A DNA stretch of 17,017 nucleotides, from the NCBI GenBank assembly GCA_001275005.1, contig JWZX01002046.1:1-17017 (forward strand). The letters run 5' to 3'. The notes beneath the pieces are model-generated. The model saw nothing but the letters and a program-made list of their open reading frames with translations, made no database searches and was not told the origin of the DNA. This document shows, in pieces, positions 16,749 to 17,017 of this stretch (the first letter of the stretch is position 1; every line of letters starts with the position of its first letter). The DNA comes from Chrysochromulina tobinii. Lineage: Eukaryota; Haptophyta; Prymnesiales; Chrysochromulinaceae. Both the position numbers and the translations under genes were made by a program.

Positions 16749-16814
16749 AAGCGAGAGCCGAGCGAGAGCCGAGCGAGAGCCGAGCGAGAGCCGAGCGAGA
16801 GCCGAGCGAGAGCC
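16749..16814. repeat. 11-bp tandem array GAGCGAGAGCC
   Basis: Five exact copies (16760-16814) plus one variant (16749-16759), with more degenerate copies from about 16545 onward (for example GAGCGAGAGCC near 16548 and many AGCCGAG words). This is a purine-skewed satellite: nearly all G/A with C on one strand. Confidence 0.85.
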
Positions 16815-16931
16815 AAGCGGTCAGAATTTTGCAAGGAAGCGAGTCATGACATTGTCAAGGCTGCAGAGAGCCGAGCGAGAGCCAAGCGGTCAGAATTTTG
16901 CAAGGAAGCGAGTCATGACATTGTCAAGGCT
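16797..16931. repeat. Perfect 66-bp direct duplication
   Basis: 16797-16862 is repeated identically at 16866-16931 (offset 69, 3-bp spacer GCA). Each copy holds the last satellite units plus a less biased segment running from AAGCGGTCAGAATTTTGC to CATTGTCAAGGCT. Zero mismatches over 66 bases points to a very recent duplication. Confidence 0.9.
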
Positions 16932-17017
16932 CGCCTGCAGCCGAGTGCACTGAGCAGACTTCTCAACCAGCATGGCCTCGGCAGTGCCAGAAGTGACACG
17001 CAGGGCGGCGAGCTCAT

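Larger units (their letters stand above)
16289..17017. other. Repeat-rich 3' flank, no gene supported
   Basis: From the stop of the DUF6589-like gene to the window end the sequence is dominated by short direct repeats and GAGCGAGAGCC-type satellite. An ATG at 16972 in good context (AGCATGG) opens a frame of 15 codons to the window edge, too short to call. Confidence 0.6.

Noticed and set aside
16749-16931. CRISPR-like array
   Set aside because: Units are contiguous 11-mers without unique spacers, and the 66-bp copies are a simple duplication; the context is eukaryotic.
16972-17017. Start of another gene at the right edge
   Set aside because: Only 15 codons are visible after a good-context ATG; that is not enough to support a gene.
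1-17017. tRNA or rRNA genes
   Set aside because: By eye I found no cloverleaf with a GGTTCRANTCC-type B box, and no rRNA core sequence on either strand; a tRNAscan or Infernal run was not possible.

Overview
The window looks like nuclear DNA of a unicellular eukaryotic alga. Most of it is GC-rich, and three genes are interrupted by short GT-AG spliceosomal introns with good pyrimidine tracts and a shared GTGCG donor. The products (Arf-like GTPase, SPX-domain transporter, bestrophin, UNC93-like carrier) are eukaryotic families. A haptophyte or similar chromist alga is my best guess from composition and gene mix; this is inference, because no marker gene is present.

Layout, left to right. (1) 1-268: the C-terminal half of an Arf-like small GTPase (+), its frame broken by an 11-bp tandem duplication. 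(2) About 270-710: an AT-rich island full of TATCAT/ATGATA words. (3) 899-2620: a 12-TM, UNC93-like major facilitator protein (+). (4) 3616-4957, possibly from 5146: argininosuccinate synthase (-), whose conserved C-terminus is displaced by one extra base in a C run at 3736-3739. (5) 5185-6696: a TPR protein (+), divergent from the synthase. (6) 7186-10493: a two-exon gene (-) that fuses an N-terminal SPX domain to a 12-TM SLC37/GlpT-type organophosphate:phosphate carrier. (7) 11951-13305: a two-exon bestrophin-family channel (+), divergent from the SPX gene across a 1.46-kb gene-free stretch. (8) 14085-16288: a two-exon gene (+) for a 705-residue protein that resembles DUF6589 / RNase H-like transposon-derived proteins. 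(9) 16289-17017: repeat-rich DNA with an 11-bp array and a perfect 66-bp direct duplication.

The genes do not form a pathway, as expected for a eukaryotic nuclear locus. Links are limited to shared promoter regions (synthase/TPR and SPX-carrier/bestrophin). The most notable item is the SPX-SLC37 fusion. SPX domains sense inositol pyrophosphates, and GlpT-like carriers move phosphate or phosphate esters, so one polypeptide may couple phosphate sensing to vacuolar or organellar phosphate exchange. Two genes carry frame-breaking lesions that local repair in the reading makes family-like again; they may be assembly errors or real, recent damage. No tRNA, rRNA, CRISPR array or prokaryotic element was found.
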